Shown here: in pieces, positions 6,738 through 15,403 of the stretch
Numbering within the stretch: position 1 is the first letter of the stretch
How the letters are laid out: each line of letters starts with the position of its first letter
Assembly (NCBI GenBank): GCA_031422195.1
Contig: JANOPZ010000080.1
Location: forward strand, 1 to 21,426
Direction of reading: 5' to 3'
Source of the DNA: JALOTE01 sp031422195
Lineage (GTDB): Bacteria; Pseudomonadota; Alphaproteobacteria; Rhizobiales; Rhizobiaceae
DNA: 21,426 nt
The notes under the pieces: model-generated
Database searches by the model: none
What the model was told of the DNA's origin: nothing
The model's input: the letters and a program-made list of their open reading frames with translations, nothing else
Position numbers and translations under genes: made by a program

Positions 6738-7574
6738 TCAGTGCGCAACGCTGGCGAATATGCGCCGCTTGAGCAAAAATACGAGGCCCGAAAAAACCAA
6801 CAGAAACATCATAACCTTAAAACCGGTTTCCTTGCGTGTCTCCAGATGCGGTTCTGCAGCCCAGTACAAAAACGCAGTCACATCTTTTGCTATCTGGTCA
6901 GTCGTTGCTTTGGTTCCGTCATCGTAGGCCACGATATCATCGGAAATTGGGGCGGCCATCGCCAGTGCTGGACCCGAAATAAAATACGGATTGTAGTGCG
7001 TTCCCTCCGCAATTTCTATGTCTGCGGGCACGTCATCGGTGTAGCCCGTCAAAAGTGCGTGAATATAATCCGGCCCGGTTTCTTGATACATTGTGAAAAT
7101 ATCAAAGATAAAAGTTGGAAATCCACGCTCAACAGCGCGCGCTTTGGCGAGCAACGACATATCCGGCGGATACGCACCGTTGTTGGCGGCTGTAGCAGCT
7201 TCAACGTTGGCGTAGGGGCCGGGGAATTTGTCAGATGCAACGCCTGGGCGTTCAAACATTTCCCCGTCGGCGTTCGGGCCATCCATGACGGTGTAGTTGG
7301 CAGCAAATGCTTTCACCTGCTCGGGTGAATAGCCAAGCGCTTCAAGGGAACGGAAGGCTACTTTTTTCATTGAATGGCACGCAGCGCAGACTTCGGTGTA
7401 AACCTTTAGTCCCCGCTGCAATTGCTGCTCATCAAAATGGCCAAACGGGCCACCAAATGTCCAATCCACGTAGCCCGGCTTGTTAATGGGATAGCCTTCG
7501 GCTGCACTGGCAGAGCCAGCGCCGCCGCAAATCAAAAGCAAGGCCAGAGCAAGGGTCTTCAACTTAGGCAACAT
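6738..7574 (-). CDS. petC: Cytochrome c1, ubiquinol-cytochrome c reductase subunit
   Basis: Cytochrome c1 carries electrons from the Rieske centre to soluble cytochrome c on the periplasmic face of the inner membrane. The 278-residue product has a signal peptide (about 1-24, ending SASA), the heme c attachment motif CAACH (Cys63, Cys66, His67), the c1 segment WTFGGPFGHFDEQQLQRG before it, and Met206 in GPALAMAAP as likely sixth heme ligand. A C-terminal anchor helix lies at about 251-268. The protein is a free c1, not fused to cytochrome b as in Bradyrhizobium fbcH. It starts 12 bases after petB, and the petB stop codon TAA is part of its Shine-Dalgarno (TAAGGA). It is the last gene of petABC and is followed by a strong terminator. 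Confidence 0.97.
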   Translation of the reverse strand: MLPKLKTLALALLLICGGAGSASAAEGYPINKPGYVDWTFGGPFGHFDEQQLQRGLKVYTEVCAACHSMKKVAFRSLEALGYSPEQVKAFAANYTVMDGPNADGEMFERPGVASDKFPGPYANVEAATAANNGAYPPDMSLLAKARAVERGFPTFIFDIFTMYQETGPDYIHALLTGYTDDVPADIEIAEGTHYNPYFISGPALAMAAPISDDIVAYDDGTKATTDQIAKDVTAFLYWAAEPHLETRKETGFKVMMFLLVFSGLVFLLKRRIFASVAH

Positions 7575-7586
7575 AACAATTTTTCC

Positions 7587-8867
7587 TTACTCGGCGGCCA
7601 CAATTTGCGCATTGCCATTGTTCTTCTGTCTTGCCAAGACCGACTCAGTAATTGAGTTTGGCAAACGACGCGGTGTTTCAAACAGGCCCAACAACGGCAT
7701 GATCACTGCAAAAAACGCAAAATAGTACAAAGCTGATAATTGCATTGCGGGGATATACCAGCCCTCTGCTGGCCTTGAGCCCAGCCAGCCCAAGAAGATC
7801 GCGTTCACAACAAACAACGCGTAAAACATTTTATACCATGGGCGATAAACTGCAGAGCGTACCTTTGATGTATCCAGCCACGGTACGACAAACAGAATTA
7901 AAACCGCACCAAACATGGCGATAACACCGCCCAATTTCGCGTCGATTGGCCCAATGTTAAACGTTACGGCACGCAGAATCGCGTAAAACGGCAGGAAGTA
8001 CCATTCAGGCACAATGTGCGCAGGTGTTTTTAGCGGGTTTGCTTCGATATAGTTGTCGGGATGCCCCAAATAATTAGGCATGTAAAATAGGAAATAAGCA
8101 AATACCAACATGAAGACCAGCATGGCCAACGCGTCTTTTACGGTTGCAAACGGCGTGAATGGCAATGTGTCTGTTTTGTGCTTGACTTCGATCCCCGTCG
8201 GGTTGGTCTGGCCGGTCACATGCAAAGCCCAAACGTGGAGAATGACCACGCCCGCAATCATGAACGGCAATAAGTAATGCAACGAGAAGAACCGGTTCAA
8301 TGTTGGATTATCAACCGCAAATCCGCCAAGTAACAGCTGTTGAATCCATTCACCAACGACCGGAATCGCCGTAAAGAAGCCGGTAATAACGGTCGCACCC
8401 CAGAAGCTCATCTGCCCCCATGGAAGAACGTAACCCATGAATGCCGTTGCCATCATCAACAGGTAGATGATGCAACCCAAAATCCAAAGCAATTCGCGGG
8501 GCGCCTTATACGAGCCGTAAAAAAGCCCGCGGCCAATATGCAGATAAACCGCAATGAAGAAGAACGATGCACCATTGGCGTGCATATAGCGCAGCATCCA
8601 GCCCCAGTTTACGTCGCGGGTGATTTTATCAACCGACGCAAACGCAACAGATGTTTCGGCTGCATAATGCATGGCCAAAACAATACCGGTGAGAATTTGC
8701 GATATCAGCATGACAGCGAGAATCCCGCCGAATGCATAGGCGTAATTCAAGTTGCGCGGTACCGGGTAGGAAACAAACGAGTCGTGTACCAGCCTTGGCA
8801 ACGGCAGGCGGGCGTCAAACCACTGCCCAATACCGGGTTTTGGATTATATGTTGAATGTCCGCTCAT
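7587..8867 (-). CDS. petB: Cytochrome b, ubiquinol-cytochrome c reductase subunit
   Basis: Cytochrome b is the membrane core of the bc1 complex, holding hemes bL and bH and the two quinone sites. The 426-residue product has eight predicted membrane helices. The four heme ligands are visible with standard 13-residue spacing: His96 and His110 in the second helix (RYMHANGAS, YLHIGRGLFYG), His197 and His211 in the fourth (SLHYLLPF, ILHVWALH). The Qo-site PEWY motif is at about 287-290, followed by FLPFYAILRAV. Length and motifs match the alphaproteobacterial PetB. Its start has AAAGGGA upstream, 15 bases after petA, and petC follows after 12 bases, so the three are one operon. Confidence 0.98.
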   Translation of the reverse strand: MSGHSTYNPKPGIGQWFDARLPLPRLVHDSFVSYPVPRNLNYAYAFGGILAVMLISQILTGIVLAMHYAAETSVAFASVDKITRDVNWGWMLRYMHANGASFFFIAVYLHIGRGLFYGSYKAPRELLWILGCIIYLLMMATAFMGYVLPWGQMSFWGATVITGFFTAIPVVGEWIQQLLLGGFAVDNPTLNRFFSLHYLLPFMIAGVVILHVWALHVTGQTNPTGIEVKHKTDTLPFTPFATVKDALAMLVFMLVFAYFLFYMPNYLGHPDNYIEANPLKTPAHIVPEWYFLPFYAILRAVTFNIGPIDAKLGGVIAMFGAVLILFVVPWLDTSKVRSAVYRPWYKMFYALFVVNAIFLGWLGSRPAEGWYIPAMQLSALYYFAFFAVIMPLLGLFETPRRLPNSITESVLARQKNNGNAQIVAAE

Positions 8868-8882
8868 AGCTGAGTGTTCCCT

Positions 8883-9446
8883 TTAACCGATTTGGATGCT
8901 GGTATCTGAGATAAATTTATAGGCCGGTATATGAAGGTTTTCAGGTGCGGGGCCCTTACGAATGCGTCCTGCTGTATCGTAATGGGATCCATGGCACGGA
9001 CAAAACCAGCCGCCAAAGTCTCCTGCTTGACCGAGCGGCACACAGCCCAAATGGGTGCAAGACCCAATCATGACGATCCAGTTTTCTTTGCCTTCGCCAG
9101 CCGAACGCGCAAGATCTGTGGCATCCGCCGCATCGCCTGAATTTGGATTGCGGGCGTTGGGATCCTTCAAATCAGCAAGCTGAACGGCATTTGCCTCTTC
9201 AATTTCTTTTTCGGTACGGTTGCGGATGAAAATCGGCTTGCCGCGCCATTTTGCTGTCAATGACATACCTGGCTCGATACTTGAAATATTCACATCAATG
9301 GATGCCAACGCTAAGGTCGAAGCATCCGGCTGCATTTGATCAATAAAAGGCCAAGCCAAACCGGCAGCTCCTACAGCGGCGGTCATCCCGGTTGCGATCA
9401 ACAACATGTCGCGGCGGCCACCATCAATGTTCTCTTGCTCACTCAC
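8883..9446 (-). CDS. petA: Rieske iron-sulfur protein of the cytochrome bc1 complex
   Basis: The Rieske subunit takes the first electron from ubiquinol and shuttles it to cytochrome c1. The 187-residue product has an N-terminal GGRRDMLLIATG segment with a twin arginine followed by a hydrophobic helix (about 13-35), fitting Tat-dependent insertion with the signal kept as anchor. The 2Fe-2S ligands are Cys130 and His132 in CTHLGC and Cys149, Cys151 and His152 around CPCHGSHYD; Cys135 and Cys151 form the usual disulfide or cluster-loop pair. The start is a GTG at 9446 with AAGGA about 8 bases upstream; there is no competing ATG nearby. It is the first gene of petABC, and 174 bases of upstream space hold the likely promoter. 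Confidence 0.97.
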   Translation of the reverse strand: MSEQENIDGGRRDMLLIATGMTAAVGAAGLAWPFIDQMQPDASTLALASIDVNISSIEPGMSLTAKWRGKPIFIRNRTEKEIEEANAVQLADLKDPNARNPNSGDAADATDLARSAGEGKENWIVMIGSCTHLGCVPLGQAGDFGGWFCPCHGSHYDTAGRIRKGPAPENLHIPAYKFISDTSIQIG

Positions 9447-9535
9447 AATCTATTCCTTTTTAACATCTCACCAACCCAATCTTTTAAGCGCTCCGGCGCC
9501 CGTTCGGCGACCAGAGCAAGATGTGAATTGGGTCC

Positions 9536-9563
9536 ATTCTATATTATCTCTAGAACGCTGCAA
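9536..9563 (-). promoter_or_regulatory. Candidate petABC promoter
   Basis: On the minus strand TTGCAG (9563-9558) and TAGAAT (9541-9536) are separated by 16 bases, about 90 bases upstream of the petA start. Several overlapping A/T-rich hexamers nearby (TAATAT) compete as the -10, so the exact position is uncertain. Confidence 0.3.
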
Positions 9564-9620
9564 AAAATGTGTCCATATGCCTGAGCAATCGCGGCTGAAA
9601 TGTCGCGCCGTTTTGCGGGG

Positions 9621-11519
9621 TTAATCTTGATTTTGAAGCACTTTGTTATCGCTGGCTTCAAAACCGAGAAACCCGCCCGATTGGCGTTGCCAAAGTGAGG
9701 CATAAAGTCCGTTTCTTGCCAAAAGTTGTTGGTGTGTGCCGTCTTCAATCGCAACACCGCCGTCTAGAATTACAAGCCGGTCCATATGTGCAATCGTAGA
9801 AAGCCGGTGGGCAATGGCAATGACTGTTTTCCCAGTTGTCAAAGCAGCTAAATTATCTTGGATGGCTGCCTCAATTTCAGAATCCAACGAAGATGTTGCC
9901 TCGTCTAGAATCAGAACCGGTGCATCGCGGAGCAAGGCGCGCGCTATGGCAATACGTTGGCGCTGGCCACCCGAAAGGCGCACCCCGCGCTCACCAATAT
10001 GCGCATCATAGCCAGTGCGGCCTTGAGCATCTTTGAGCGACAGAATAAACTCGTGGGCTTTGGCGCGTTTTGCAGCTGTTTCGACTTCACTCTGCGTGGC
10101 TCCGGGTTTGCCGAACAAAATGTTGTCACTAATCGACCGGTTCAAAAGCCCCGGGTCTTGCGTGACAACCGAAAACTGCTGCCGCAGGCTTGATTGTGTC
10201 AAGTGGCGCACATCTATCCCGTCGTAAAATACGCCGCCCTCTTCCACTTCAAACAGCCGCAAGATCAAACGGATGATGGTTGATTTGCCAGCGCCGGAAG
10301 GACCAACCAAAGCGGTTTTTTCGCCTGCTTTTATCTTCAGCGTCAGTTTATCAATCACTCCGTGACCACGCCCATAGTGAAAGCGCACATTTTCAAAAGC
10401 GATGCTACTTTTCAGCGGCCCAGCAATGCCAGCGTCAGGTTGATCAACAATAGCAACGGGTTTTGCAACCAAATCCATTGTGTTTTGCATTGTGCCAAAA
10501 TTGCGCATCAAACCATTAAGCTGCGTCATCAACCGGCCGAGCAAGCTGTTCAGCCGTAAAACCAATCCCATCGTGAAGGCGACGCCGCCAACAGTAATTA
10601 AACCCTCAATCCAAAGATCAATAGAAAGAGCGGCAATAATAAAAATCATAACGCTCGACAAGATTGCCAAGGTCACACGCACACCTGTTAGATACCGCGT
10701 AAATTGAATCATCTGTACGCGAAACCGGTCAAAACCATCTTTGATATAGGCATCATTGTCGCTGTCACGACCCAATAATTTCAGTGTTTCGACATTGGCA
10801 AATGCATCAACCAACCGGCCTTGCACCATTGAGCTGGCTTCTGCCGAAGCGCGCGCATGTTTGCGAATACGCGGCACAAAATAGCGAGCCAATAAACCAA
10901 AACTGAAAATCCAAGCAAAAACCAAAGCGGCCAGCCGCCAGTCGAGGTCACCAACCAGCAGTAAAGTGCTCAGCGTAAACACCACGACAAACCAAATCAC
11001 TTGCAACAGCGACACCATAAAGTCGCCGGCGGCCTGCCCGCCCTGCCAAACTTTTGTGGCGATACGCCCTGAAAAGTCATTTTGAAAAAAGCTCAACGTT
11101 TGCCGTGAAACCAATGCATAATTTTGCCAACGCACCAGATTAAAAAAGCCCGGCACCACCGCCTGCTCTTCGGTCAAGGCAGAAAGGCTGGTGACAACGG
11201 AACGCACAATTAAAACCACGAATGCCATAATCAGCAATTGCGGGCCATAACTTGCGGTCAACCCGGCCCAGCCATCTGCTGGCGTTGCTTTGTCAAGCAA
11301 ATCAACCAACTGCCCCACAAACCAAAACAATCCGGCTTCCAGCAATGCCACCAGCCCGCCCAGCACCAGCATCATGATAAATGCGAGCGGCGCTTGACGC
11401 ACAAAATGCCCGAGAAACGCAAAAGCTGTACCCGGTGGCGAACCCGCAGGAATTGGCGCGTAAGGGTTTATCCAGTTTTCAAAAATATGAAGAATACGGC
11501 TTATCATTGGGGCTTTCAT
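9621..11519 (-). CDS. ABC exporter half-transporter (fused membrane and ATPase domains), second of a pair
   Basis: The 632-residue product is a type IV ABC exporter subunit: six membrane helices in about residues 35-330 and one nucleotide-binding domain in about 370-610. ATPase motifs are all intact: Walker A GPSGAGKST (406-414), Q-loop VVTQD (about 451-455), signature LSGGQRQR (515-522), Walker B VLILDE (535-540) and H-loop AHRLST (570-575). The substrate is unknown; relatives move lipids, peptides or drugs. It lies 38 bases downstream of a paralogue, so a heterodimer is likely, yet each has a full catalytic set. The start may be 11519 or the Met four codons on (11507); neither has a good Shine-Dalgarno. 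The C-terminal RQSGGFLGFE is shared with the paralogue. Confidence 0.92.
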   Translation of the reverse strand: MKAPMISRILHIFENWINPYAPIPAGSPPGTAFAFLGHFVRQAPLAFIMMLVLGGLVALLEAGLFWFVGQLVDLLDKATPADGWAGLTASYGPQLLIMAFVVLIVRSVVTSLSALTEEQAVVPGFFNLVRWQNYALVSRQTLSFFQNDFSGRIATKVWQGGQAAGDFMVSLLQVIWFVVVFTLSTLLLVGDLDWRLAALVFAWIFSFGLLARYFVPRIRKHARASAEASSMVQGRLVDAFANVETLKLLGRDSDNDAYIKDGFDRFRVQMIQFTRYLTGVRVTLAILSSVMIFIIAALSIDLWIEGLITVGGVAFTMGLVLRLNSLLGRLMTQLNGLMRNFGTMQNTMDLVAKPVAIVDQPDAGIAGPLKSSIAFENVRFHYGRGHGVIDKLTLKIKAGEKTALVGPSGAGKSTIIRLILRLFEVEEGGVFYDGIDVRHLTQSSLRQQFSVVTQDPGLLNRSISDNILFGKPGATQSEVETAAKRAKAHEFILSLKDAQGRTGYDAHIGERGVRLSGGQRQRIAIARALLRDAPVLILDEATSSLDSEIEAAIQDNLAALTTGKTVIAIAHRLSTIAHMDRLVILDGGVAIEDGTHQQLLARNGLYASLWQRQSGGFLGFEASDNKVLQNQD

Positions 11520-11557
11520 AAATGGGGTTTGGCCAGCGTGTTATTGACAGATAATTT

Positions 11558-13447
11558 TCACTCAGCGGCCTCAAGTCTGGCCCGTTTCTCCGCCTCTTTT
11601 GCAAGTTCAGCGGCATCATCGTCCATTGCCAAAAACCCGCCCGATTGGCGCGACCATAGGTCCGCATAGAGCCCGCCGTGTGCCACCAACTCATCATGGC
11701 TGCCTGTTTCAACAACGGCGCCTTTATCCAGCACAACCAGACGATCGAGCGCCGCAATGGTTGAAAGCCGATGTGCAATAACAAGCACGGTTTTGCCTTC
11801 CATCAGTGTGAACAGATTGTCTTGAATAGCCATCTCAACTTCTGAATCCAGCGCAGATGTTGCCTCATCAAGCACCAAAATAGGTGCGTCTTTTAACATC
11901 ACACGCGCAATAGCAACACGTTGGCGCTGCCCGCCTGACAGTTTCACGCCGCGCTCGCCGACATGGGCATCCAATCCGGTGCGGCCCTTCAAATCTTCAA
12001 GACTTTGCACAAACTCCCACGCATTGGCTTTTTTAGCGGCCGCAATAATTTCTGCATCGCTGGCATCCGGCTTACCGTATGCAATGTTTTCGCGGACAGA
12101 GCGGTGCAGCAAAGATGTGTCTTGTGTGACCACACCAATATGGGCGCGCAAGCTTTCCTGCGTTACGGCAGCAATATCTTGCCCATCAATTGTAATGGTG
12201 CCTTTTTCCAAATCATATAGCCGCAACAAAACGTTGATCAGAGTAGATTTGCCGGCACCGGAGCGCCCGACAATCCCAATTTTTTCACCGGCTTTAATTC
12301 TCAGATTAAGGTTCTCAATAACGCCCCTATCGCGCCCATAATTAAAATCGACGGCATCAAAAACAATGTTGCCTTTTTTTATGGTCATTGCCTTTGCATC
12401 GGGCCGATCAAGAACAGCGCGCTCTTTGGAAAGCGTGTTCATACCATCATGGGCCTGCCCGATGTTTTCAAACAAGCCCGCCAATTCCCACATAATCCAA
12501 TGGCTCATGCCCTCTAACCGCAAAACCAAACCGATGGCAACGGCCACGCCGCCGGGCGTCAGCGCGCCGGCAATCCACTGCGAAATGCCGATCGCCGCAA
12601 CGCCGAAAAGCAACAATGCATTGCCAAGTTCCAGCCAGATATTGAGGTGCGAACCATAGCGCATTTGCGGGTGCACCGTATCCATAAATTCCTGCATTGC
12701 CTCTTTGGCATAGCCTTCTTCACGCTTGGAATGCGCAAATAATTTCACCGTCAAAATGTTAGTATAACTATCAACAATACGGCCTGTCATCAGCGAACGG
12801 GCGTCAGACTGTTGCTGTGAAACAGCACTCATCTTCGGCAGCACAATCCGCATCAGCACACCATAATAAACCATCCAAGCAATGAAAGCAGTTGCCAACC
12901 AAGGATTCAATGTGAACACTAAAAACAAAGCGCCAAAAAAATATACCGCCACGTAAACCATTACGTCCACGAGCTTCATGACGGTTTCGCGCACGCCAAG
13001 CGCTGTCTGCATTACTTTAGTGGAAACACGCCCTGCAAACTCGTCTTGAAAAAACGAGTAGCTTTGCCCCAACATATAGCGATGCGCTTTCCAGCGGATT
13101 TGCATCGGGTAATTGCCAAATAATGTCTGGTGCATCAGCAACGTATGAAACACCGTGAGTAATGGCTGGATGATGACAATGACAACAGCCATCAACAGCA
13201 GCTTATCGCCTTCATTTTGCCAAAACGTGGCGCGGCTGGCAGTTGCGAGCCAATCCACCACATCGCCCATATATGAGAATATCAACACCTGAATGCCGGA
13301 AATAAACGCAATCAGCACTGTCGTCATTGCAATGAACGGCCAAATTTCTTTTGTATAATGCCAACAAAACGCGGCAAGTGTTGATGGTGGCTGTACCGGT
13401 TCGGCAGCAGGAAATGGGTCAATCAATTTTTCAAAAAAGCTAAACAT
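11558..13447 (-). CDS. ABC exporter half-transporter (fused membrane and ATPase domains), first of a pair
   Basis: The 629-residue product has the same architecture as its downstream neighbour: six membrane helices within about 30-320 and an ATPase domain from about 360. Motifs are Walker A GRSGAGKST (394-402), Q-loop VVTQD, signature LSGGQRQR (503-510), Walker B LVLDE ending at about 528 with the catalytic Glu present, and AHRLST (558-563). The ATG at 13447 is chosen because it begins MFSFFEKLIDPF, which parallels the N-terminus of the paralogue (FENWINPY); the open frame to 13501 adds a leader without homology. The C-terminus has an acidic and charged tail of about 25 residues after RQSGGFLAMD. 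It is transcribed divergently from trmL. Substrate unknown; lipid or peptide export are both possible. Confidence 0.92.
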   Translation of the reverse strand: MFSFFEKLIDPFPAAEPVQPPSTLAAFCWHYTKEIWPFIAMTTVLIAFISGIQVLIFSYMGDVVDWLATASRATFWQNEGDKLLLMAVVIVIIQPLLTVFHTLLMHQTLFGNYPMQIRWKAHRYMLGQSYSFFQDEFAGRVSTKVMQTALGVRETVMKLVDVMVYVAVYFFGALFLVFTLNPWLATAFIAWMVYYGVLMRIVLPKMSAVSQQQSDARSLMTGRIVDSYTNILTVKLFAHSKREEGYAKEAMQEFMDTVHPQMRYGSHLNIWLELGNALLLFGVAAIGISQWIAGALTPGGVAVAIGLVLRLEGMSHWIMWELAGLFENIGQAHDGMNTLSKERAVLDRPDAKAMTIKKGNIVFDAVDFNYGRDRGVIENLNLRIKAGEKIGIVGRSGAGKSTLINVLLRLYDLEKGTITIDGQDIAAVTQESLRAHIGVVTQDTSLLHRSVRENIAYGKPDASDAEIIAAAKKANAWEFVQSLEDLKGRTGLDAHVGERGVKLSGGQRQRVAIARVMLKDAPILVLDEATSALDSEVEMAIQDNLFTLMEGKTVLVIAHRLSTIAALDRLVVLDKGAVVETGSHDELVAHGGLYADLWSRQSGGFLAMDDDAAELAKEAEKRARLEAAE

Positions 13448-13580
13448 AAGTGCTGTCCAATGGGAATGGCCCGAACTTAAATGCGGGCTTTGGCGGTGCA
13501 AACTACATAAGCGGGTCGCATCGCTGTGATGGTGTTACCAGCAATATAAGCCTACACACCCAATTTAGAAAGCGGCCAGC

Positions 13581-14045
13581 ATGACAAACTTTCAACAACT
13601 TCCACGCATCACGCTCTTTCAGCCCGACATTCCCGGCAACACCGGCACGATCTTACGCACTGCAGCCTGCCTCGGCTTTGCGGTTGATTTGGTTGAGCCG
13701 GCTGGTTTTGATGTGTCAGACCGAAATCTACAACGGGCCGGTATGGATTATCTGGAAATGGCCACGTTGACCCGCCATGTGAACTGGGATGCATTTGTGA
13801 GCACACTTAAAGGCCGCAGGCTGGTCATTGCTTCAACGAAAGCCGCGCAAAATTATACGGCCTTTGAGTTTGCACACAATGATACGTTGCTGTTTGGCCG
13901 CGAAAGCGCGGGGCTGCCAGAGCATGTCCATCGAATGGCTAATGCTGCAATTCTTATCCCAATGCAGCCCAATACGCGCTCGCTCAATTTGGCGGTGTCT
14001 GTCGCTATGATTGCGGGGGAAGCCAAGCGCCAACTTTTAAGCTGA
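13581..14045 (+). CDS. trmL: tRNA (cytidine(34)-2'-O)-methyltransferase
   Basis: TrmL methylates the ribose of the wobble base in leucine tRNAs using S-adenosylmethionine. The 154-residue product is a minimal SPOUT methyltransferase of the expected size, without an added RNA-binding domain. Motifs: PDIPGNTGTILRTAA (15-29), GRESAGLP (106-113) and the trefoil-knot segment IPMQPNTRSLNLAVSVA (126-142), which binds cofactor. RAGMDYLEM in the middle is also typical. The start ATG follows an AAAGCGG element and gives the standard N-terminus. It is divergent from the ABC exporter pair and lies near petABC, an arrangement I recall from rhizobial genomes. No terminator is evident before the next gene. 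Confidence 0.95.
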   Translation: MTNFQQLPRITLFQPDIPGNTGTILRTAACLGFAVDLVEPAGFDVSDRNLQRAGMDYLEMATLTRHVNWDAFVSTLKGRRLVIASTKAAQNYTAFEFAHNDTLLFGRESAGLPEHVHRMANAAILIPMQPNTRSLNLAVSVAMIAGEAKRQLLS

Positions 14046-14147
14046 TCACGTTTCCAGTCATGTCACGTTCATTTTGGTTTGGTTAATAGTTTATCAATCG
14101 CTCAACACATCACCAGCGTTTAGAGCGCACCATAAGGAACACAGACT

Positions 14148-14540
14148 ATGAAAAATTCACTCAAATCAGTTGTACTGGCCGCATTTGCAGCGCTTACCGT
14201 TTTTGTTGCACCCACATCAGCGCAAGCGCAAGATCACCCGCAGTTTGACCGCGCTGATGTTATCGATGTTGGCGGCGTATTTTATGATGATGATGGCTAT
14301 ATTCAACATCACCCGCGCCAGCGTCATCACCGTAACGGATTCTCACTGGAGTTTCAGTTCGGCCAACCACCGGTATTTTACCACACTCGCCCAGCTTACC
14401 GCCAGCGCCAGTTCATTCAGTTGTCGCAAGCCCATGTGCAATGGTGCTACGACCGTTACCGGACCTATAATCACCGCAGCAACTCGTTTGTAATCCGTCA
14501 TGGTCAACGCGCTTATTGCGTGTCGCCCTATTCACACTAA
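14148..14540 (+). CDS. BA14K family secreted protein
   Basis: The 130-residue product begins with a signal peptide (about 1-27, ending SAQAQ). The C-terminal 35 residues are the BA14K signature: HVQWCYDRYRTYNHRSNSF, then a GQRAYC element and a closing SPY. This family is named after a Brucella abortus 14-kDa immunoreactive protein reported to have lectin-like activity, and is largely confined to Hyphomicrobiales. Two cysteines in the domain (about 103 and 123) may form a disulfide. The central region is rich in His, Arg, Gln and aromatic residues (HHPRQRHHR). The start has AAGGA 9 bases upstream. It is a likely monocistronic gene downstream of trmL, and its stop lies two bases from that of the convergent Nudix gene. 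Confidence 0.88.
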   Translation: MKNSLKSVVLAAFAALTVFVAPTSAQAQDHPQFDRADVIDVGGVFYDDDGYIQHHPRQRHHRNGFSLEFQFGQPPVFYHTRPAYRQRQFIQLSQAHVQWCYDRYRTYNHRSNSFVIRHGQRAYCVSPYSH

Positions 14541-14542
14541 GC

Positions 14543-15244
14543 TTAGCCAAGCTCCGCAATAAGCGTTTTAACGTAAGGCAGAAAAATTGCGTCCGGAAGG
14601 TCCATCCCTTTCCGGACGTGAACGGCATCGGCCAACTCAGGCTCCGCGTCGCGCGCCAGATTGGCCCTAATTTTTGTAATGGTTTCTGCGCCGGTTTTGC
14701 CGGTTTCATAAATGCGCACAACACAGATTCGGGCGGTATCTTCGATTATTATATACGCCTCGCATTTTTGAAGCCGGTCGGCTTCAAGCCCCATCTCTTC
14801 TTTAAGTTCACGCCGCAAGCTTGCTTCAATATCAATCACGCCGTCGGCGGCAACATCACTCAAATCCAATGTGCCGGACGCCGGATATATCTTGCCTGCA
14901 TTGGCTGTGGTTTCTGCCATCTTGCCCATGATCAACCCGCCATCGATTGGCCTAATCAGCGCCGCACCAAAAATATTGCGGCCGTGACCGTTGGCAAAAC
15001 CCCAATCGCGCCACGTTAAGAACGCATCAAAATCAACGCTGATATGATCGCCAAAAAACGTGCCATCCGGCCTGAAACCAGACCGCACGGCAATCAAAAC
15101 TTTGCCGTTAAACAGGGCCGGCACCTTGGCACGCTCAGCTTGCCAGTGCTTATCGATTCCTGCGCGATTGGCCTCAGCGAAAGGCCAAGGCTCATCGAAC
15201 AGTTTCAGATCAAAGCGCGGTGCCGGGTGCAGTTTTGGCAACAT
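14543..15244 (-). CDS. Nudix hydrolase family protein
   Basis: The 233-residue product has a Nudix core near its middle: SGTLDLSDVAADG leading into RRELKEEMGLEA, which gives the metal-binding REx2EExG element. The upstream half of the consensus box is irregular, because Glu does not sit at the usual place before the REx2EE element. The N-terminal 100 residues (FDEPWPFAEANRAGIDKHW, then FLTWRDWGFANG) resemble the extended N-terminal region of larger Nudix proteins acting on nucleoside diphosphate derivatives, but the substrate cannot be assigned. The ATG at 15244 is preferred over the TTG one codon upstream; AGGAAA precedes it by 8 bases. It is divergent from the PhyH-type dioxygenase gene and convergent with the BA14K gene. 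Confidence 0.8.
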   Translation of the reverse strand: MLPKLHPAPRFDLKLFDEPWPFAEANRAGIDKHWQAERAKVPALFNGKVLIAVRSGFRPDGTFFGDHISVDFDAFLTWRDWGFANGHGRNIFGAALIRPIDGGLIMGKMAETTANAGKIYPASGTLDLSDVAADGVIDIEASLRRELKEEMGLEADRLQKCEAYIIIEDTARICVVRIYETGKTGAETITKIRANLARDAEPELADAVHVRKGMDLPDAIFLPYVKTLIAELG

Positions 15245-15330
15245 CAAATTCGTTTCCTATGGCTGAAACTGGTGTGCTATCAATTGATTTAGAATAACTA
15301 AATGCGCCTTACCGAAGGAGCATATTTCAA

Positions 15331-15358
15331 TTGACACGACTTCTGTTTGGAATAGAAA
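15331..15358 (+). promoter_or_regulatory. Promoter of the PhyH-type dioxygenase gene
   Basis: A perfect TTGACA (15331-15336) is followed by a 16-base spacer and TAGAAA (15353-15358). This puts transcription start near 15365, about 40 bases before the GTG start codon. The -10 falls inside a perfect inverted repeat. Confidence 0.55.
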
Positions 15359-15374
15359 TTCTACACAATTTCTA
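15353..15374. promoter_or_regulatory. Perfect 8-bp inverted repeat overlapping the -10 box (putative operator)
   Basis: TAGAAATT (15353-15360) and AATTTCTA (15367-15374) are exact reverse complements separated by CTACAC. The centre lies near the predicted transcription start, a classic repressor position. It is A/T-rich and too weak to be a terminator. Confidence 0.55.
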
Positions 15375-15392
15375 AATTGAACAATTTTTTCC

Positions 15393-15396
15393 GGAG
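15393..15396 (+). promoter_or_regulatory. Ribosome binding site fixing the dioxygenase start
   Basis: GGAG ends 7 bases before the GTG at 15404, the ideal spacing. The upstream TTG at 15377 in the same frame has no such element, so GTG is taken as the start. Confidence 0.7.
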
Positions 15397-15403
15397 AAAT
15401 GCA

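Noticed and set aside
9580..9620. Possible terminator after the second ABC exporter gene
   Set aside because: Short CCG/CGG pairings without a U run on the minus strand; not convincing.
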